Shown here: one piece after another, positions 6,701 to 7,143 of the stretch
Layout of the letters: each line of letters opens with the position of its first letter
Numbering within the stretch: position 1 is the stretch's first letter
DNA from: an uncultured Alphaproteobacteria bacterium
GTDB taxonomy: Bacteria > Pseudomonadota > Alphaproteobacteria > Thalassobaculales > Thalassobaculaceae
Length of the DNA stretch: 7,143 nucleotides
Reading direction: 5' to 3'
NCBI GenBank assembly: GCA_938028645.1
Contig: CALIMD010000065.1
Coordinates: 1-7,143, forward strand
Translations under genes and position numbers: made by a program
Notes under the pieces: model-generated
Told to the model about the DNA's origin: nothing
Databases searched by the model: none
Seen by the model: the letters and a program-made list of their open reading frames with translations, nothing else

Positions 6701-7143
6701 AAACTTGTAAAGTTTAATATGGCTTTTATTTTTTGGGTACTTGGTATTGATTTGATTAATGATGAAGAGAAGTTATCCTTCAAGCTAGAAACGTAAATTG
6801 GCAACGCATTGAAGCCTAACTCTCTGACTATATTTATAACCGAATTTATTGGCTCTAGGTTTCCGGACAACATTAAAGCCCGGTAAAAGGTAATCAATAT
6901 AACAGAACGTCTTGGTATCCAGCACTTTTCTATATCCAAAAAGCTTGGTAAATCGATTGGAGGCCAATAAAAACCAGCTTTCAATAAAGGGGCCGGTTCT
7001 TTCCACGACTCCTTATCACCCAAAATTGAATTCGCGTAGATTAATAAGTTTAATGCATTATCTATTCCCCCGTGTGTAAAATACATCCAACATCGTTCGA
7101 TTATTTCCGGTGATACAGTGGAGTAGCTTGTCAGCTCCAAGTC
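3760..7143 (-). CDS. cobN: Cobaltochelatase large subunit CobN, N-terminus cut off
   Basis: CobN is the large substrate-binding subunit of the ATP-dependent CobN-CobS-CobT chelatase, which inserts cobalt into hydrogenobyrinic acid a,c-diamide in the cytoplasm during aerobic cobalamin synthesis. Counting from the Leu codon at 7138-7140, 1126 residues are visible, with a further Asp codon at the very edge. Family blocks include HAVIHLGKHGNLEW (425-438), GPSGAPTRGRSDVLPTGRN (717-735), AWGTSNMRTGGDDIAQAL (779-796), the HNQDNREHDILDSDDYYQF region (961-979) and PKWIHGVMRHGYKGGFE (1028-1044). These, especially the GAPTRGR...LPTGRNFYS block, fit CobN better than the magnesium chelatase subunit BchH/ChlH, and no photosynthesis genes are nearby. 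The first possible start shown here (TTG at 7140) is internal: visible residue 1 corresponds to roughly position 100-130 of full CobN. The frame is otherwise intact, with no frameshift. Confidence 0.96.
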   Translation of the reverse strand, partial: DLELTSYSTVSPEIIERCWMYFTHGGIDNALNLLIYANSILGDKESWKEPAPLLKAGFYWPPIDLPSFLDIEKCWIPRRSVILITFYRALMLSGNLEPINSVINIVRELGFNALPIYVSSLKDNFSSSLIKSIPSTQKIKAILNFTSFASSKLGSVGKISPFEEIDCPVFQLILSGSSQEEWETSDAGLSSRDIAMNVALPEVDGRLISRAVSFKASTHFDPSTECAIVIHNSNSNRVRFVCELVKNWVILSELPESQKRVAIILSNYPNKDSRVGNGVGLDTPASLINIIRELKKSGYHLAGEPTGVAQLVAQLIDGPTNQLSGKKARTGHVKLSIEDYRDFFSGLDTAVQEQILERWGDLRNDPFVVGDDFILSLHTFGNLTIGVQPARGYNIDPKATYHDQALVPPHGYMAFYAWLRYSFKAHAVIHLGKHGNLEWLPGKSIALSDGCFPEATLGPTPLIYPFIVNDPGEGTQAKRRTTATIVDHLTPPLTRAETYGGLIDLENLLDEYYQAVNLDPRRTSLLSQKIIENAQSLKVDIDCGIKHGDADSQKLQKLDAYLCDLKEMQIRDGLHILGESPKGNSLHDLLVALLRVPRSGSRDEDASLIRAIAEDLGLLEFDPLDCDMSEVWLGQKHQYLLNILPMEIWRSNGDTVERLELLAKAIVSGELDIDPTWAKTKKVLDFLEAQLRPAVLNSGPNELVSVCGALAGKFIVPGPSGAPTRGRSDVLPTGRNFYSVDTRSIPTPTAWTLGWKAAGLVLDKHRQDHGQWPKAIALSAWGTSNMRTGGDDIAQALAFMGVSPEWEPVSGRLTGFNIIPLTVLDRPRVDVTFRVSGFFRDAFPYQLELLDSAIRAVAILDESKEENPLAWTVENDINEMKNNDIDEETALRLAATRVFGSKPGTYGAGMQALIDEGIWDADVDFAETYVEWGGFAYGTGVYGEQEQELFRSRLKRIQVVLHNQDNREHDILDSDDYYQFQGGLSAAVRHFSGAQPVIYHGDNSKPETPMVRTLEDEIGRVVRGRAVNPKWIHGVMRHGYKGGFELAATVDYLFAFAATSRCVKDHHFDAVFEAYIENSEVRDFLEEYNLNALKDIVERLTEAQDRGLWRPSRNSIVDQLAQIRLSN

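Noticed and set aside
7138..7140. Apparent start of cobN at this codon
   Set aside because: The codon is TTG and the frame stays open to the window edge (GAC at 7141-7143). CobN proteins carry about 100 or more residues before the conserved PAPLLKAG region, so this is an internal leucine of a cut-off gene.
3760..7143. Magnesium chelatase subunit BchH/ChlH instead of CobN
   Set aside because: The conserved blocks, including the GAPTRGR and LPTGRNFYS region, fit CobN, and no bacteriochlorophyll genes are seen in the window.

Overview
The window reads as a chromosomal segment of an AT-rich alphaproteobacterium. This is inferred from three things: a CobN-type aerobic cobaltochelatase, an IalB-family secreted protein directly upstream of rlmN (an arrangement I recall from Rhodobacterales and Rhizobiales genomes), and a Bax-inhibitor-1 family membrane protein nearby. 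I cannot name genus or species. All convincing genes lie on the minus strand, so transcription runs from high to low coordinates. There is no sign of an insertion sequence, prophage, CRISPR array, tRNA or rRNA.

In transcription order: (1) 7143-3760 is cobN, the large subunit of the cobalt-inserting chelatase of aerobic cobalamin synthesis. Its N-terminal part (about 100-130 residues by comparison with known CobN lengths) lies beyond the right edge. (2) 3759-3409 is a gap without a recognisable gene. It holds a good promoter-like element, a strong ribosome binding site and a chain of very short overlapping reading frames, and is the least explained stretch here. (3) 3408-2896 is a secreted IalB-family protein whose end overlaps the start of (4) rlmN, 2905-1775, a radical-SAM RNA methyltransferase; the two are probably translationally coupled. 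(5) 1774-1645 is a short regulatory region with a tandem 9-bp repeat, an inverted repeat and a possible promoter, leading into (6) a seven-helix Bax-inhibitor-1 family protein, 1644-913, followed by a strong hairpin at 888-863. (7) 747-328 is an unrecognised 139-residue protein with a basic linker and one C-terminal membrane helix. (8) 159-1 is the N-terminal part of another unrecognised protein running off the left edge.

Apart from the ialB-like/rlmN pair, the genes look like neighbouring small transcription units rather than one pathway: B12 synthesis, an envelope protein, RNA modification and membrane homeostasis. I see no clear evidence for a new multi-gene system. The best candidates for something undescribed are the mini-ORF chain between cobN and the ialB-like gene, and the promoter architecture ahead of the Bax-inhibitor-1 gene.
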